A DNA stretch of 52,531 bases from the NCBI RefSeq assembly GCF_028330525.1, contig NZ_JAQMSD010000164.1:1-52531 (forward strand). The letters are read 5' to 3'. Positions 9,330 to 18,805 of this stretch are shown piece by piece. Each line of letters starts with the position of its first letter. Positions within the stretch are counted from its first letter, which is position 1. The position numbers were made by a program, and so were the translations under genes. The notes below the pieces were generated by a model that worked only from the letters and a program-made list of their open reading frames with translations, had not been told where the DNA came from and did no database searches. This DNA comes from Spirulina sp. CS-785/01 (GTDB lineage: Bacteria; Cyanobacteriota; Cyanobacteriia; Cyanobacteriales; Spirulinaceae).

Positions 9330-11225
9330 TTAATTCGCTAAAAATGACCAATAATCGAGGATGAGGGACCATTGACCCCGCAACAGTAACCAAAAGATCA
9401 CTGCCAGTCCCATTAAAATCGTCAATAAATAAAACTGAGATTTCCCCGAAGCATTATATTTCAGGGTATTGCCACTAAAAATGGTCACTAACCCAATTAA
9501 ATTCACTAACCCATCTACCACGTAACGGTCAAACCAAGCAGTCATCTTCGAGGAGAGAGACACCGCAGCAACAACGGTGACTTGATAAAGCCGTTCAATA
9601 TAAAAATCGTAGGCCAGTAAATCTTGGAGAAACCGCCAGTATTTTTGCGTTGGTCTGACCCACATCCGTTGAGGTTTGCGAGATAGACCGATGATACAGC
9701 CAATTAAACTGGCGGCCATTAATAACGGCATCCCCCACTGTACGGGAAATGCGTCATAGTTACTCAAGGGGGCATTAGGACTCAGCCAAAATGACCATTC
9801 AATGGGGACGGAGGGGGCCAGTAAGGTGATGATGGCTAAACTGGCCATGGGAACGATAATCGGCCAATTGGCTTCTGGGACTCGACGGGTTTTCGGTTGG
9901 GGACTACCGAGGAAGACTAAGCGAAAGACTCGTGTGAGGTTTAAGGCGCTGAATAAATTAACAAACAGTAATAACCCCAGTAACCACAGAGGCACGTTCC
10001 ATGTCCCATTTAACCAACGTTGCAGCGTCCAAAAGAAACCGAGGGGTAAGAGGGAAATTAAGCCCGCAGACCCGATGACAAAGGAGGTGCTGGTGACGGG
10101 CATTTTTGACCAAAGACCGCCCATTTCGGTGATGTTTTGGTTGCTGGTATTGAGAATAATTGAGCCAATACTCATAAAGAGGAGGGCTTTGGCGGTGGTG
10201 TGGGCAAAGAGGAGTAAGAGGGCGATGTCCACTTGGCCTAACCCGACGGCGACGAAGACTAACCCCAGATAGGCACTGGTGGAATGGGAGAGGGTGCGTT
10301 TGATGTCAATTTGAGCTATGGCCATTAACGAAGACCCAATGGCCGTAATAGACCCAATTAAAATTAACGCATCGGCGGAGATGGGGGAGAGGGTAAATAC
10401 TGGCTCAAGTTTAATTAACACATAGGCCCCGGCGGCTACCACAATGGAATTCCGCAAAATCCCGGCAGGGTTGGGCCCTTCCATGGCTTCGTCTAACCAT
10501 AAATTTAGGGGAAATTGGGCGCATTTCCCCGTTGGCCCGGCAATTAAGGCCAAACCTAATAAGGCGGCGGTTAAGGGGGGAATGGGGGTGCTTTCTGCCC
10601 AGGTTTCTAAGGAGCTAAAATCTAATCCTGCTCCATAACTGGACAGGCCCACAACTCCCATCAGTAAGATAATATCTCCCACTCGTTTGGTGAGAAACGC
10701 ATCTCTGGCGGCAGTGACGACGAGGGGTTGGGCATACCAAAATCCCACTAATAGGTAGGTGGAGAGGGTGAGTATTTCTAAGAGTCCATAACTCAAAATG
10801 AGTGAGTCACTGATGGCAATACCGCCTAATGCGGCTTCAAAAAAGCCCATTAGCCCGAAAAAACGCGCCATGGCCCAGTCTTTCTCCATGTACCCTAGGG
10901 CGTACAGTTGCGCTAATAAGCTAATTCCGGCTACGACTTCTAGGGCCCCTAAACTTAGGGGGGAGATATCGAGGGTGAGGGTTAAATCTAGATCGGCGGC
11001 CTGTAACCAATGCCAGACGAGGTGTTGGGGGTCTTTTCCCCAGATTTTTTGAAAGGCGAGTGACCCATGGATAAAGGCTAAGAGGGTCATTAGTAAATTA
11101 AAATAAGCGGCGGGTCTTGGCCCGGTTCGTCGGATGATACCGATTGACCATGGTAGGGTTAAAAGCGCACCTATTAACCCGTATAACGGGGCAAGCCAAC
11201 TGGTTTGTATTACAAAATCAGTCAT
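9330..11225 (-). CDS. ndhF4: NDH-1 subunit F4, proton-pumping membrane subunit
   Basis: A 631-residue NuoL/ND5-type membrane subunit with more than a dozen hydrophobic helices and a C-terminal extension ending in further helices, as expected for the lateral-helix region. It shows the cyanobacterial CO2-uptake subtype features: 'GPTGKCAQFPLNLWLDEAMEGPNPAG' is the equivalent of the canonical 'SAQVPLHVWLPDAM' motif. It is first in the ndhF4-ndhD4-cupB operon, whose product is the constitutive, lower-affinity CO2-uptake complex in model strains. The start ATG at 11225 faces the ccm operon across a long divergent spacer. Confidence 0.9.
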   Translation of the reverse strand: MTDFVIQTSWLAPLYGLIGALLTLPWSIGIIRRTGPRPAAYFNLLMTLLAFIHGSLAFQKIWGKDPQHLVWHWLQAADLDLTLTLDISPLSLGALEVVAGISLLAQLYALGYMEKDWAMARFFGLMGFFEAALGGIAISDSLILSYGLLEILTLSTYLLVGFWYAQPLVVTAARDAFLTKRVGDIILLMGVVGLSSYGAGLDFSSLETWAESTPIPPLTAALLGLALIAGPTGKCAQFPLNLWLDEAMEGPNPAGILRNSIVVAAGAYVLIKLEPVFTLSPISADALILIGSITAIGSSLMAIAQIDIKRTLSHSTSAYLGLVFVAVGLGQVDIALLLLFAHTTAKALLFMSIGSIILNTSNQNITEMGGLWSKMPVTSTSFVIGSAGLISLLPLGFFWTLQRWLNGTWNVPLWLLGLLLFVNLFSALNLTRVFRLVFLGSPQPKTRRVPEANWPIIVPMASLAIITLLAPSVPIEWSFWLSPNAPLSNYDAFPVQWGMPLLMAASLIGCIIGLSRKPQRMWVRPTQKYWRFLQDLLAYDFYIERLYQVTVVAAVSLSSKMTAWFDRYVVDGLVNLIGLVTIFSGNTLKYNASGKSQFYLLTILMGLAVIFWLLLRGQWSLILDYWSFLAN

Positions 11226-11643
11226 ATTTTAAGTTTTATATAGCTACTGAGCGTGGGGATTGTTCGCGCCACAGTTTGAGGCTTCTCTATGTCCAACCTA
11301 AAGGAATTATAAAGGACGCTCACCCCCCAGAAAAATTCTCACCCCTTTTTTGGGGGGATCCGGTCTCGCTCTGATGTATTAAATTTTATTAACTTTATTA
11401 TTTGAAAATATCATAAAGATTTATATTGTCAAAGGTACAAAGGTTTCCTATGCTTTTCTTTAGGTCAAAAATTAGCACTCCCCGTCCAAAAATTAAATCG
11501 CCACTTAGAAAGTTTCTATCTGGGCGAGTTGCGATCTGGGGTTGGCGTTTGATCTGGGGTCAACTGATCTGGGGTCAATCGTTCAAGCGAAGCAAGTTCA
11601 AAAACACCGGCTTAGTCACCGAGAGATGATCATAGAGGAATTT

Positions 11644-11730
11644 TGCTAGAGAAGTTGTGCTAGAGAAGTTGAGCTAGAGAAGTTGTGCTAGAGAAGTTGA
11701 GAGAGGAGTTGATAGAGGAGTTGATAGAGG
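11644..11730. repeat. 14-nt tandem repeat upstream of ccmK2
   Basis: Four consecutive 14-mers TGCTAGAGAAGTTG (third copy with one change) at 11644-11699 are followed by shorter GAGGAGTTGATA units up to about 11730. There are no spacers, so this is a simple tandem array. Confidence 0.9.
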
Positions 11731-11869
11731 AAGCGTCGGTCGATTGAGGACAGTGGATGAGACAAGTGGAGTTCGTGGAATATCCTGGTTTGGGTCCCTG
11801 AGTTTCTCACGCGCGATCGCGCTGATGGCTAGAGTAGCTAGATTTTTTTCTAATCAACTGTCCTGTCTC

Positions 11870-11955
11870 TATTCTCATCGCCCCTATTCTCATGGCCTCT
11901 ATTCTCATCGCCTCTATTCTCATGGCCTCTATTCTCATCGCCTCTATTCTGATGA
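11870..11955. repeat. 15-nt alternating tandem repeat upstream of ccmK2
   Basis: Units of the form CTCTATTCTCATGGC and CTCTATTCTCATCGC alternate, giving a 30-nt higher-order period. The array is all pyrimidine-biased on the plus strand and ends in a CTGATG variant. Confidence 0.85.
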
Positions 11956-12123
11956 AAATAGAACAGAGAGAGTCCCATGGGTGATCTCATGTCTAAGGGT
12001 CAAAGGTCTAAGGGTCAAACTAAGGAAAAAAGTGGGCTTGCCTCTTGCTACCAAGCATGGATTAGGAGTGATTTTTAACTCATATCTTTTTGTTATTGAC
12101 TGGATTTAGGAGCGAAGAAAAAA

Positions 12124-12435
12124 ATGCCAATTGCAGTTGGAATGATTGAAACATTAGGGTTTCCCGCCGTCGTCGAAGCGGCCGACGCCATGGTGAAAGC
12201 GGCTCGTGTCACCCTAGTGGGTTATGAAAAAATTGGGTCTGGGCGAGTTACGGTGATTGTGCGTGGAGACGTTTCTGAGGTACAAGCCTCAGTGTCTGCG
12301 GGGACAGATGCCGCTAACCGAGTGAATGGGGGAGAAGTGTTATCAACTCACATTATTGCCCGTCCTCACGAAAACTTAGAATACGTGCTACCGATTCGCT
12401 ACACCGAAGAAGTGGAACAATTTAGGACTTATTAG
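12124..12435 (+). CDS. ccmK2: Carboxysome shell hexamer protein CcmK2
   Basis: A single BMC-domain protein of 103 residues. Six copies form the flat hexagonal tiles of the beta-carboxysome facets, with a central pore for bicarbonate and RuBP. The typical N terminus '[20 protein letters not shown]' region and the pore-lining '[10 protein letters not shown]' loop are present. I use ccmK2 because the first, 103-residue copy ahead of a longer 111-residue copy matches the Synechocystis order. It is the first gene of ccmK2-K1-L-M-N. Its TAG stop lies inside the first unit of the following tandem repeat. Confidence 0.95.
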   Translation: MPIAVGMIETLGFPAVVEAADAMVKAARVTLVGYEKIGSGRVTVIVRGDVSEVQASVSAGTDAANRVNGGEVLSTHIIARPHENLEYVLPIRYTEEVEQFRTY

Positions 12436-12615
12436 CCGGGATTAACTAGCCGGGATTAACTAGCCGGGATTAACTAGCCGGGATTAGCCCGCTAATACGC
12501 CCAAAGAGCCAGCGTTCAGACTCCTGAGCGAGATGGCTTTAGTAAAGCATAAAGGAGGCTGTAATACGTCCTCCTAGAGAAAGATTAAACGGAAACAGCA
12601 AGCGAGGAAAAAATT
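12433..12615 (+). repeat. ccmK2-ccmK1 intercistronic repeat and hairpins
   Basis: Three full 14-nt TAGCCGGGATTAAC units and a partial fourth start at the ccmK2 stop codon (12433 to about 12485). They are followed by an ATTAGC-CC-GCTAAT hairpin (12483-12496) and a larger imperfect stem closed by AGAGCC/GGCTTT (12505-12540). Such structures could differentially stabilise or attenuate the downstream part of the transcript. That is inference. Confidence 0.75.
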
Positions 12616-12951
12616 ATGTCGATCGCAGTGGGAATGATTGAAACCTTGGGCTTCCCAGCCGTAGTAGAAGCCGCCGATGCCATGGTGAAAGCGGCTCGCG
12701 TCACCCTAGTAGGGTATGAAAAAATCGGGACAGGACGAGTCACCGTGATTGTGCGCGGTGATGTTTCCGAGGTGCAAGCCTCCGTGGCCGCCGGGACAGA
12801 AAATGTCAGACGAGTCAACGGCGGAAAAGTTCTCTCCACTCACATTATTGCTCGGCCCCACGAAAACTTAGAGTATGTACTACCGATTCGCTATACCGAA
12901 GCAGTGGAACAATTCCGGGAAAGTGTGAACCCCGGAGCTTTAAGACGCTAA
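12616..12951 (+). CDS. ccmK1: Carboxysome shell hexamer protein CcmK1
   Basis: The second single-BMC shell protein, 111 residues, nearly identical to the preceding one across the BMC core. It differs mainly in a longer C-terminal tail ending 'SVNPGALRR', which is the feature that separates CcmK1 from CcmK2 in model strains. The two form mixed or separate facets of the shell. High DNA identity with the upstream copy points to duplication or gene conversion. It is followed within 25 bp by ccmL. Confidence 0.94.
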   Translation: MSIAVGMIETLGFPAVVEAADAMVKAARVTLVGYEKIGTGRVTVIVRGDVSEVQASVAAGTENVRRVNGGKVLSTHIIARPHENLEYVLPIRYTEAVEQFRESVNPGALRR

Positions 12952-12973
12952 GACGGATTGGGGCAATAACATT

Positions 12974-13279
12974 ATGCAGCTGGCTCAGGTTCGTGGCACG
13001 GTGGTTAGTACCCAGAAACTCCCAGCCATGCGGGGAATCAAACTTTTGCTTTTACAATTTATTGACCAGGAAGGCAACTTGCTCCCCCGTTACGAAGTGG
13101 CCGCCGATCAAGTGGGGGCTGGCGTGGGAGAATGGGTCTTAGTGAGCCGCCGTGCGATCGCGCCCCATCCCGAAGACGAGAAACAACGGCCTCTTGATGC
13201 CATCGTGGTGGGCATTGTCGATACCGTTTCCGTGGATAAAAATCTTCTTTATAGCAAGAAAGACGAATACCGCAGATAG
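12974..13279 (+). CDS. ccmL: Carboxysome vertex pentamer protein CcmL
   Basis: A 101-residue EutN/CcmL-family protein whose pentamers cap the twelve vertices of the carboxysome. The N-terminal 'MQLAQVRGTVVSTQKLPAM' and the later 'DAIVVGIVDTV' strands are characteristic of the OB-like fold. It lies between ccmK1 and ccmM in the operon. The length and motifs are typical. Confidence 0.96.
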   Translation: MQLAQVRGTVVSTQKLPAMRGIKLLLLQFIDQEGNLLPRYEVAADQVGAGVGEWVLVSRRAIAPHPEDEKQRPLDAIVVGIVDTVSVDKNLLYSKKDEYRR

Positions 13280-13295
13280 TACGGGAGTGGAACGA

Positions 13296-13343
13296 TAAAA
13301 CCCATTACCCATTACCCATTACCCATTACCCATTACCTATTAT
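13296..13343 (+). repeat. CCCATTAC octamer repeat before ccmM
   Basis: About five head-to-tail copies of the octamer CCCATTAC fill most of the 85-bp ccmL-ccmM gap. A clear GGAGGA ribosome site lies just after the array and ahead of the ccmM start at 13365. Confidence 0.9.
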
Positions 13344-13364
13344 TGAATTTGGAGGACAAAAATC

Positions 13365-15446
13365 ATGGTAGTCCGAAGACGGGCGGCCCCTCCCACCCCC
13401 TGGTCAAGGAATCTCGCCGAACCCAAAATCGACGAAACCGCTTACGTTCATTCCTTTTCTAACATCATTGGGGATGTGCGCGTGGGGTCTAACGTCCTCA
13501 TCGCCCCTGGAACCTCAATCCGTGCTGATGAAGGTTTCCCCTTTTATATCGGAGATAACAGCAACATTCAAGATGGGGTTGTCGTTCACGGTTTAGAAAA
13601 AGGCCGGGTGGTCGGGGATGATGCCCAAAGTTATTCCGCGTGGATTGGAAAAAATAGCTGTATCACCCACATGGCCTTAATTCACGGGCCGGTTTATGTC
13701 GGGGATAACTGTTTTATTGGCTTTCGGTCCACGGTCTTTAACGCCAGAGTGGGCAAAGGCTGTATTGTCATGATGCACGCCCTCATTCAGGATGTGGAAG
13801 TTCCCCCCGGTCGCTACATTCCGTCTGGGGCGGTGATCACCAACCAACAGCAAGCGGACCGTTTACCGGAAGTTCAAGAAGAAGATCGGGCTTTCGCCCA
13901 TCATGTGGTGGAAATTAATGAGGCGTTGCGGGCGGGTTATCGCTGCGCCGAAGACCCCAGTTGTATTTTACCCCTCCGCAATGAAGTTGAGGCGGGCAAC
14001 GGGGCAAGCCAACGGCCAACAGGCAATGGCAAAAGTCAAAAAACAGAGGTTGACTATCAATCATTGGTGGGAAATATGAGTTTGAGTGCAGATATTGTAG
14101 AACAGGTGCGATCGCTCCTAGGACAAGGCTTTAAAATTAGCTTAGAACACGCCGACAAACGGCGATTTCGGGCTAAATCTTGGTTAACGGGCAGTTCCTT
14201 TACAGGCCGTCCCAACCAAGTCTTAGCGGAACTAGAAGACCATCTCGCCGACTATGCCGGGGAGTATGTTCGTTTAGTGGGCGTAGACCCCAACGCCAAA
14301 CGGCGTGTTTTAGAAGAAATTATCCAACGGCCCGGAGAGAATGGCAGTAATGGTGCGTCCCCCCATGGCCGCCAAGCCCAAGCCGCCCCAAGTAAAGCCC
14401 CGGCCTCATCAGGCCGTCGCCGCAGCAGCCAAGCTGCCGCCACCGCCGGGTTAAGTGCCGAGACCGTGGAACAAGTGCGATCGCTCCTCAGCCAAGGATA
14501 CAAAATCGGCACAGAACACGCCAGTCCCCGCCGTTTCCGCACCAAATCTTGGTTAACCTGCCCCCAAATTGAATCCACCTCCGAATCCGCCGTTTTTGCG
14601 GAATTAGAAAACTGTCTCAGTGATCATGCTGGGGAATACGTCCGCTTAATTGGCATTGATCCCAACGCCAAACGGCGCGTCCTCGAAACCATCATTCAAC
14701 GGCCCAACGGGGAAAACCCAGCCCAGTCTAACGGGTCAAAAATTAGCAGTTCTGGGGCTTCTCGTTCTGCCAGTCGTTCATCTCAGCCCAAGGGACAGAG
14801 TGGGGCTAGTTCCACCGGAACATCGGGATTAAGCCCAGAAGCCGTGCAAGAAATTCGCTCCCTCCTGCGCCAAGGCTACACCATCAGCGCAGAACACGCC
14901 GACCAACGCCGCTACCGGGCAAAATCCTGGCGGACTTGCCCCGGCATTGACGGCACTAGCGAAAGCCAAGTCGTTGCTCAGTTAGAAGATGTGTTAGCCG
15001 AATATCCTGGGGAATACATCCGCTTAATTGGCGTGGACCCCAATGCCAAACGGCGCGTGTCTGAGACTATTATTCAACGGCCCAACGGGCAATCGTCTGT
15101 AACTCAGACTACGGTTTCGGGAAAAAAGACTCAAACCGCCACTGCTCCCCGTCGCCAAGCCAGTAGTAATGGCAAAGTGAACACTCAACTCGACTCGGAA
15201 GTTGTTGAGCAGGTGCGCTCCTTACTCCGTCAAGGCTACAGCATCGGCACTGAACACGCCGATAAACGCCGTTTCCGGGCAAAATCTTGGCAACCCTGCT
15301 CCCCCATTGATGCCGGGAATGAGCAAGAAGTGTTCCAACACCTGGAAGGCTGTTTACAAGAACATAGTGGGGAATATGTCCGCTTATTGGGCATTGACTC
15401 CCAAGCCAAACGTCGGGTGTTAGAACAGATTATTCAACGTCCGTAG
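13365..15446 (+). CDS. ccmM: Carboxysome scaffold CcmM: gamma-carbonic anhydrase plus four Rubisco-small-subunit-like modules
   Basis: A 693-residue scaffold protein. Residues 1-210 form a left-handed beta-helix of the gamma-carbonic anhydrase type, with R53, D55, Q69 and the candidate zinc ligands H75, H102 and H107. C194 and C200 match the disulfide pair needed for activity in the Thermosynechococcus enzyme. Four SSUL modules follow, each opening '(V/I)RSLL.QG(Y/F).I..EHA', separated by Ser/Gly/Ala/Gln-rich linkers. They crosslink Rubisco into the pro-carboxysome. Modules two and four have both redox cysteines, module three has one, module one has none. An in-frame ATG at 14076, just ahead of the first module, could give the short SSUL-only form made in model strains; its ribosome site (GGTGGGA) is weak. 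Confidence 0.96.
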   Translation: MVVRRRAAPPTPWSRNLAEPKIDETAYVHSFSNIIGDVRVGSNVLIAPGTSIRADEGFPFYIGDNSNIQDGVVVHGLEKGRVVGDDAQSYSAWIGKNSCITHMALIHGPVYVGDNCFIGFRSTVFNARVGKGCIVMMHALIQDVEVPPGRYIPSGAVITNQQQADRLPEVQEEDRAFAHHVVEINEALRAGYRCAEDPSCILPLRNEVEAGNGASQRPTGNGKSQKTEVDYQSLVGNMSLSADIVEQVRSLLGQGFKISLEHADKRRFRAKSWLTGSSFTGRPNQVLAELEDHLADYAGEYVRLVGVDPNAKRRVLEEIIQRPGENGSNGASPHGRQAQAAPSKAPASSGRRRSSQAAATAGLSAETVEQVRSLLSQGYKIGTEHASPRRFRTKSWLTCPQIESTSESAVFAELENCLSDHAGEYVRLIGIDPNAKRRVLETIIQRPNGENPAQSNGSKISSSGASRSASRSSQPKGQSGASSTGTSGLSPEAVQEIRSLLRQGYTISAEHADQRRYRAKSWRTCPGIDGTSESQVVAQLEDVLAEYPGEYIRLIGVDPNAKRRVSETIIQRPNGQSSVTQTTVSGKKTQTATAPRRQASSNGKVNTQLDSEVVEQVRSLLRQGYSIGTEHADKRRFRAKSWQPCSPIDAGNEQEVFQHLEGCLQEHSGEYVRLLGIDSQAKRRVLEQIIQRP

Positions 15447-15595
15447 GCTCAAAATTGGGCTAATTCGGCTTATGGAGCAGTCGGGATTGACGGGAGTGGG
15501 TTGAACCGCTTGCCTCCTCCCCCCGACTCGCTCACCCCCCCTAGGGAGAATAGAAGCGGTTTTCTTGACACCTTACCCCGCTTTTCCGTCGCCTC

Positions 15596-16294
15596 ATGTC
15601 TTTGCAACCCTTGCCACTTGCGAATCATCCTCATATCTGTGTGAGAGGGGACGTGGTGATTGATCCCAGTGCTGCGATCGCACCGGGTGCTATCCTCCAC
15701 GCCGCCCCTAACTGCCAGATTTGGATCGGGCCCGGGGTTTGTTTAGGGATGGGAGTGGTGCTGAATGCCTGTCGGGGCAATATTCGCCTCGAAACTGGGG
15801 TGAGTTTGGGCCCTGGGGTGTTAATTGTCGGGGAGAGTACCGTGGGGGCGAATACTTGTGTGGGAGGCGCAACAACGGTGTATGAAGCCAATGTGGCAGC
15901 CATGGAGGTTATTGGGGCGGGAAGGGTGATCGGAGATACCTCCCGTCAAGTCTCTATGGAGGTTCAGGTGAAAGAGTCCACCTCGGCCAGTGCAGCGTCT
16001 GTAACCGATGATCTCTGGGATGACGCTCAAGAGGCCACCCCTCCAGCGTCAGACTCCTCTCCCTCTCCGGTACAGGAGGAGGTTGAGTCAACGGAGGAGG
16101 TTGTGGAACAGGAAGCTCGAGAGCCACCCCCTGAAGAAGAAAACTTGCCAGCGTCTCGGCCTTGGAGTTCTACTCCTCCCCAAACGACGGCCTCTGGGAA
16201 AGTCTATGTGAATCGACTTTTATTGACTCTTTTTCCCCAAGGACAGCAGGGAAAATTCTCCCCTGATTCCGCCCAAGATTCGTCGTCGGAGTAG
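15596..16294 (+). CDS. ccmN: Carboxysome adaptor protein CcmN
   Basis: A 232-residue protein with an N-terminal hexapeptide-repeat beta-helix (about residues 15-125), an acidic Pro/Ser-rich linker, and a C-terminal amphipathic encapsulation peptide around residues 200-217 ('KVYVNRLLLTLF'). The beta-helix binds CcmM and the peptide binds CcmK, joining the Rubisco core to the shell. It is the last gene of the ccm operon, 150 bp after ccmM. The domain order and length match the family. Confidence 0.93.
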   Translation: MSLQPLPLANHPHICVRGDVVIDPSAAIAPGAILHAAPNCQIWIGPGVCLGMGVVLNACRGNIRLETGVSLGPGVLIVGESTVGANTCVGGATTVYEANVAAMEVIGAGRVIGDTSRQVSMEVQVKESTSASAASVTDDLWDDAQEATPPASDSSPSPVQEEVESTEEVVEQEAREPPPEEENLPASRPWSSTPPQTTASGKVYVNRLLLTLFPQGQQGKFSPDSAQDSSSE

Positions 16295-17253
16295 CTCGGT
16301 GACAGATACAGCAGTAAACAGGAATCTGTAATTAGTAGTCTGTGAGCAGTAATCTGTTCGATAAGCCCTTTAATCATGAGGTTTTTTAGCGTTGACTCTG
16401 AGTGAATGTATTCCCCTAAGGTCATAAAAAGGAAAGGGTGATCCGGTTTAGGTCTTTTTCTCTTTTTTTAAAGCAAAAAGTGAGCATTTGCTCAAGAAAT
16501 GTAAATAAATATTTCAATTAAGCGAGATAGAGGTGAGAAAAATCACAGACTCTGCGTTTTGAACAACTTGAGGCGATTATCTGGATAGTCTTGCTGTTTT
16601 TCTCAAGACAATACCTGTTTTTGTTCACGGCTCAAGTTAGTTTTATTAAATTTTAGACTAAGTTATAGGCTGGAATGCTTTCGCAGTGTTCCAGTATCTT
16701 CATGTTTTTTAAAACCTGTTAACAAAGTATTAAATAAGTTAATCTGACCGACAAGAAACCTATATTGCGGTCTGGCCAATTTTAGAAATTTTATTGTGAA
16801 AAAAAAGTAAACTTCGTGGTAAGCTAAGACATAATGAAAATTCATGGTCAAAGTTAGATTTGACATTCAAGTTGTTAACGCAGATTGCCTGAGTTGAGAT
16901 TGCCTGAGTTGAGATTGCCTGAGTTGAAACGTAACAGGGGACAAGAATCAGTTGTTCGTCGGACTCTTGCTGGTCAAGAAAGGAGAACAAAGTGGGAAGC
17001 CTTGAAGACGCTCCCCCTTGTTTTCATGGCAACCCAGCAGACCACACAGCAACAGAAACAGCAACCAACGCTGACGGACCCCCAAGCCCAACAAAACGCA
17101 ACCTCCTCAACGCAACCCCCTCAGCCGTTTACCCCCAAAGGAACGGGTCAAAAAGGAACGGGAGCGAACAGTGATTTAACCCATCATTGTTTAGGTCTGC
17201 GCCATAACCAGAATTAAGACTTATGCCAAGCGTGATAAGGAGAAATTGACAAC
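16295..17253 (+). promoter_or_regulatory. Long rbcL upstream region and leader
   Basis: About 960 bp separate ccmN from rbcL. The first half is AT-rich and lacks a credible gene. Near the 3' end are three GATTGCCTGAGTTGA 15-mers (16881-16925). A short frame from the ATG at 17026 to 17217 would encode a 63-residue Gln/Thr/Pro-rich peptide, overlapped by another open frame; neither looks like a known protein. The rbcL ribosome site AAGGAG lies at about 17236-17241. The length suits independent transcription of the rbc operon, but I could not place the promoter. Confidence 0.55.
16881..16925. repeat. 15-nt tandem repeat upstream of rbcL
   Basis: Three copies of GATTGCCTGAGTTGA lie in direct tandem. 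Because 15 is a multiple of three, the array stays open and gives a repetitive 'PELRL' translation, which I take to be accidental. Confidence 0.9.
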
Positions 17254-18669
17254 ATGGTACAAGCCAACAAACAGGGATTTAAGGCCGGTGTACAGGATTA
17301 TCGTTTAACCTATTACACCCCTGACTACACTCCCAAAGACACAGACTTACTGGCCTGTTTTCGGATGACCCCGCAACCGGGTGTTCCTCCTGAAGAAGCC
17401 GGGGCTGCGGTAGCGGCAGAATCCTCCACCGGGACATGGACAACGGTGTGGACAGACAACTTAACCGACTTAGATCGGTATAAAGGGCGTTGTTACGAAG
17501 TTGAAGCCGTCCCTGGAGAAGATAACCAGTATTTCTGCTTCGTGGCTTATCCCATGGACTTATTTGAAGAAGGGTCTGTCACCAACATATTAACCTCTAT
17601 TGTCGGTAACGTATTCGGGTTTAAAGCCCTGCGGGCTTTGCGTTTAGAAGATATTCGCTTCCCCGTTGCGTTAATTAAAACCTTCCAGGGACCGCCCCAC
17701 GGGATTACCGTAGAACGGGATAAATTGAACAAATATGGTCGTCCTCTCTTAGGGTGTACCATTAAGCCTAAACTGGGTCTGTCTGCGAAAAACTACGGTC
17801 GTGCGGTTTATGAATGTCTTCGCGGTGGGTTAGACTTCACCAAAGATGACGAAAACATTAACTCTCAGCCGTTCATGCGTTGGCGCGATCGCTACCTCTT
17901 TGTCCAAGAGGCCATCGAAAAAGCCCAAGCCGAAACCAACGAAGTGAAAGGTCACTACCTCAACGTGACTGCTCCCACTTGCGAGCAAATGATGGAACGG
18001 GCAGAGTTCGCCAAAGAACTCGGTACCCCCATCATCATGCACGACTACTTAACCGGTGGTTTCACCGCCAACACCACCTTAGCTCGCTGGTGTCGCGCCA
18101 ATGGCTTATTACTTCACATTCACCGAGCCATGCACGCGGTGATTGACCGTCAACGGAATCACGGCATTCACTTCCGCGTCCTCGCCAAATGTCTGCGTCT
18201 GTCTGGAGGCGACCACCTGCATTCCGGAACAGTTGTGGGTAAATTAGAAGGGGAACGGGGCATCACCATGGGCTTCGTTGACCTGATGCGTGAAGATTTC
18301 ATCGAGGAAGACCGTTCTCGCGGTATCTTCTTCACCCAAGACTGGGCCTCTACCCCCGGAGTCTTCCCCGTGGCTTCTGGTGGGATTCACGTTTGGCATA
18401 TGCCCGCCTTAGTGGAAATCTTTGGCGATGACTCCTGCTTACAATTTGGGGGTGGGACATTAGGCCACCCCTGGGGGAATGCACCTGGGGCAACCGCCAA
18501 CCGGGTTGCACTGGAGGCTTGCGTCCAAGCTCGTAACGAAGGCCGCAGCTTGGCTCGTGAAGGAAACGAAGTCATTAAAGAAGCGGCTCGTTGGTCTCCT
18601 GAACTGAAATCCGCTTGCGAACTCTGGAAAGAAATTAAATTCGAGTTCGAGGCAGTGGACACCCTGTAA
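17254..18669 (+). CDS. rbcL: Rubisco large subunit, form IB
   Basis: A 471-residue catalytic subunit that fixes CO2 onto ribulose-1,5-bisphosphate. The catalytic motifs are present: '[10 protein letters not shown]' (active-site Lys), '[10 protein letters not shown]' (the carbamylated Lys and the Mg-binding Asp and Glu), 'HIHRAMHAV', and the loop-6 'VGKLEGER' Lys. The C-terminal tail '[12 protein letters not shown]' carries the EIKFEF peptide recognised by the RbcX chaperone. The sequence type is cyanobacterial/plant form IB. It is the first gene of rbcL-rbcX-rbcS and packs into the carboxysome through CcmM. Confidence 0.99.
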   Translation: MVQANKQGFKAGVQDYRLTYYTPDYTPKDTDLLACFRMTPQPGVPPEEAGAAVAAESSTGTWTTVWTDNLTDLDRYKGRCYEVEAVPGEDNQYFCFVAYPMDLFEEGSVTNILTSIVGNVFGFKALRALRLEDIRFPVALIKTFQGPPHGITVERDKLNKYGRPLLGCTIKPKLGLSAKNYGRAVYECLRGGLDFTKDDENINSQPFMRWRDRYLFVQEAIEKAQAETNEVKGHYLNVTAPTCEQMMERAEFAKELGTPIIMHDYLTGGFTANTTLARWCRANGLLLHIHRAMHAVIDRQRNHGIHFRVLAKCLRLSGGDHLHSGTVVGKLEGERGITMGFVDLMREDFIEEDRSRGIFFTQDWASTPGVFPVASGGIHVWHMPALVEIFGDDSCLQFGGGTLGHPWGNAPGATANRVALEACVQARNEGRSLAREGNEVIKEAARWSPELKSACELWKEIKFEFEAVDTL

Positions 18670-18681
18670 AAGAAAAATAGT

Positions 18682-18707
18682 AAGTTACTCTCTACGGGGA
18701 GTAACTT
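18682..18707 (+). promoter_or_regulatory. Intercistronic stem-loop after rbcL
   Basis: AAGTTACTC and GAGTAACTT form a perfect nine-pair stem with an eight-base loop, 13 bases after the rbcL stop. There is no T-run, so it more likely stabilises the rbcL 3' end or attenuates read-through to rbcX than terminates fully. Confidence 0.75.
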
Positions 18708-18805
18708 GGCTCTGTGGTCGAAAGGAACGGTTAAAGGGTAATCAATCGACCAATTTTTCCCAAAACTTGGGTTTAGAATCGGTCAGGTTGGGACAGGTGA
18801 AACCA

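Larger units (their letters stand above)
11226..12123. promoter_or_regulatory. Divergent ndhF4/ccmK2 control region, repeat-rich
   Basis: About 900 bp with no convincing gene. It holds three GATCTGGGG direct repeats (starting 11533, 11551, 11566; the last two share TGATCTGGGGTCAA or close to it), then four 14-nt TGCTAGAGAAGTTG-type units (11644-11699) running into GAGGAGTTGATA units, then a pyrimidine-rich array of 15-nt CTCTATTCTCAT-type units at about 11870-11955, and a HIP1 octamer near 11815. Promoters of both carbon-concentrating operons must lie here, but I cannot place a -10 or a regulator site securely. Open frames in this stretch follow the repeat period and look spurious. Confidence 0.65.

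Noticed and set aside
9802-10272. 156-residue plus-strand frame inside ndhF4
   Set aside because: It lies wholly opposite a strongly conserved membrane protein and has the basic, Arg/Lys-rich composition typical of an antisense shadow.
6494-11225. Labelling the CO2-uptake operon ndhF3-ndhD3-cupA
   Set aside because: The CO2-hydration protein is short for CupA, no cupS follows, and adjacency to ccm genes fits the F4/D4/CupB set. A tree of NdhD/NdhF subtypes would settle this.
11644-11955. Possible CRISPR array
   Set aside because: Units are only 14-15 nt, contiguous and without unique spacers; no cas genes are present.
16885-17217. 110-residue frame upstream of rbcL
   Set aside because: Its start lies in a 15-nt tandem repeat whose period keeps any frame open, and the sequence is low complexity with an overlapping frame of equal quality. 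Only the shorter frame from 17026 is kept, as a weak finding.
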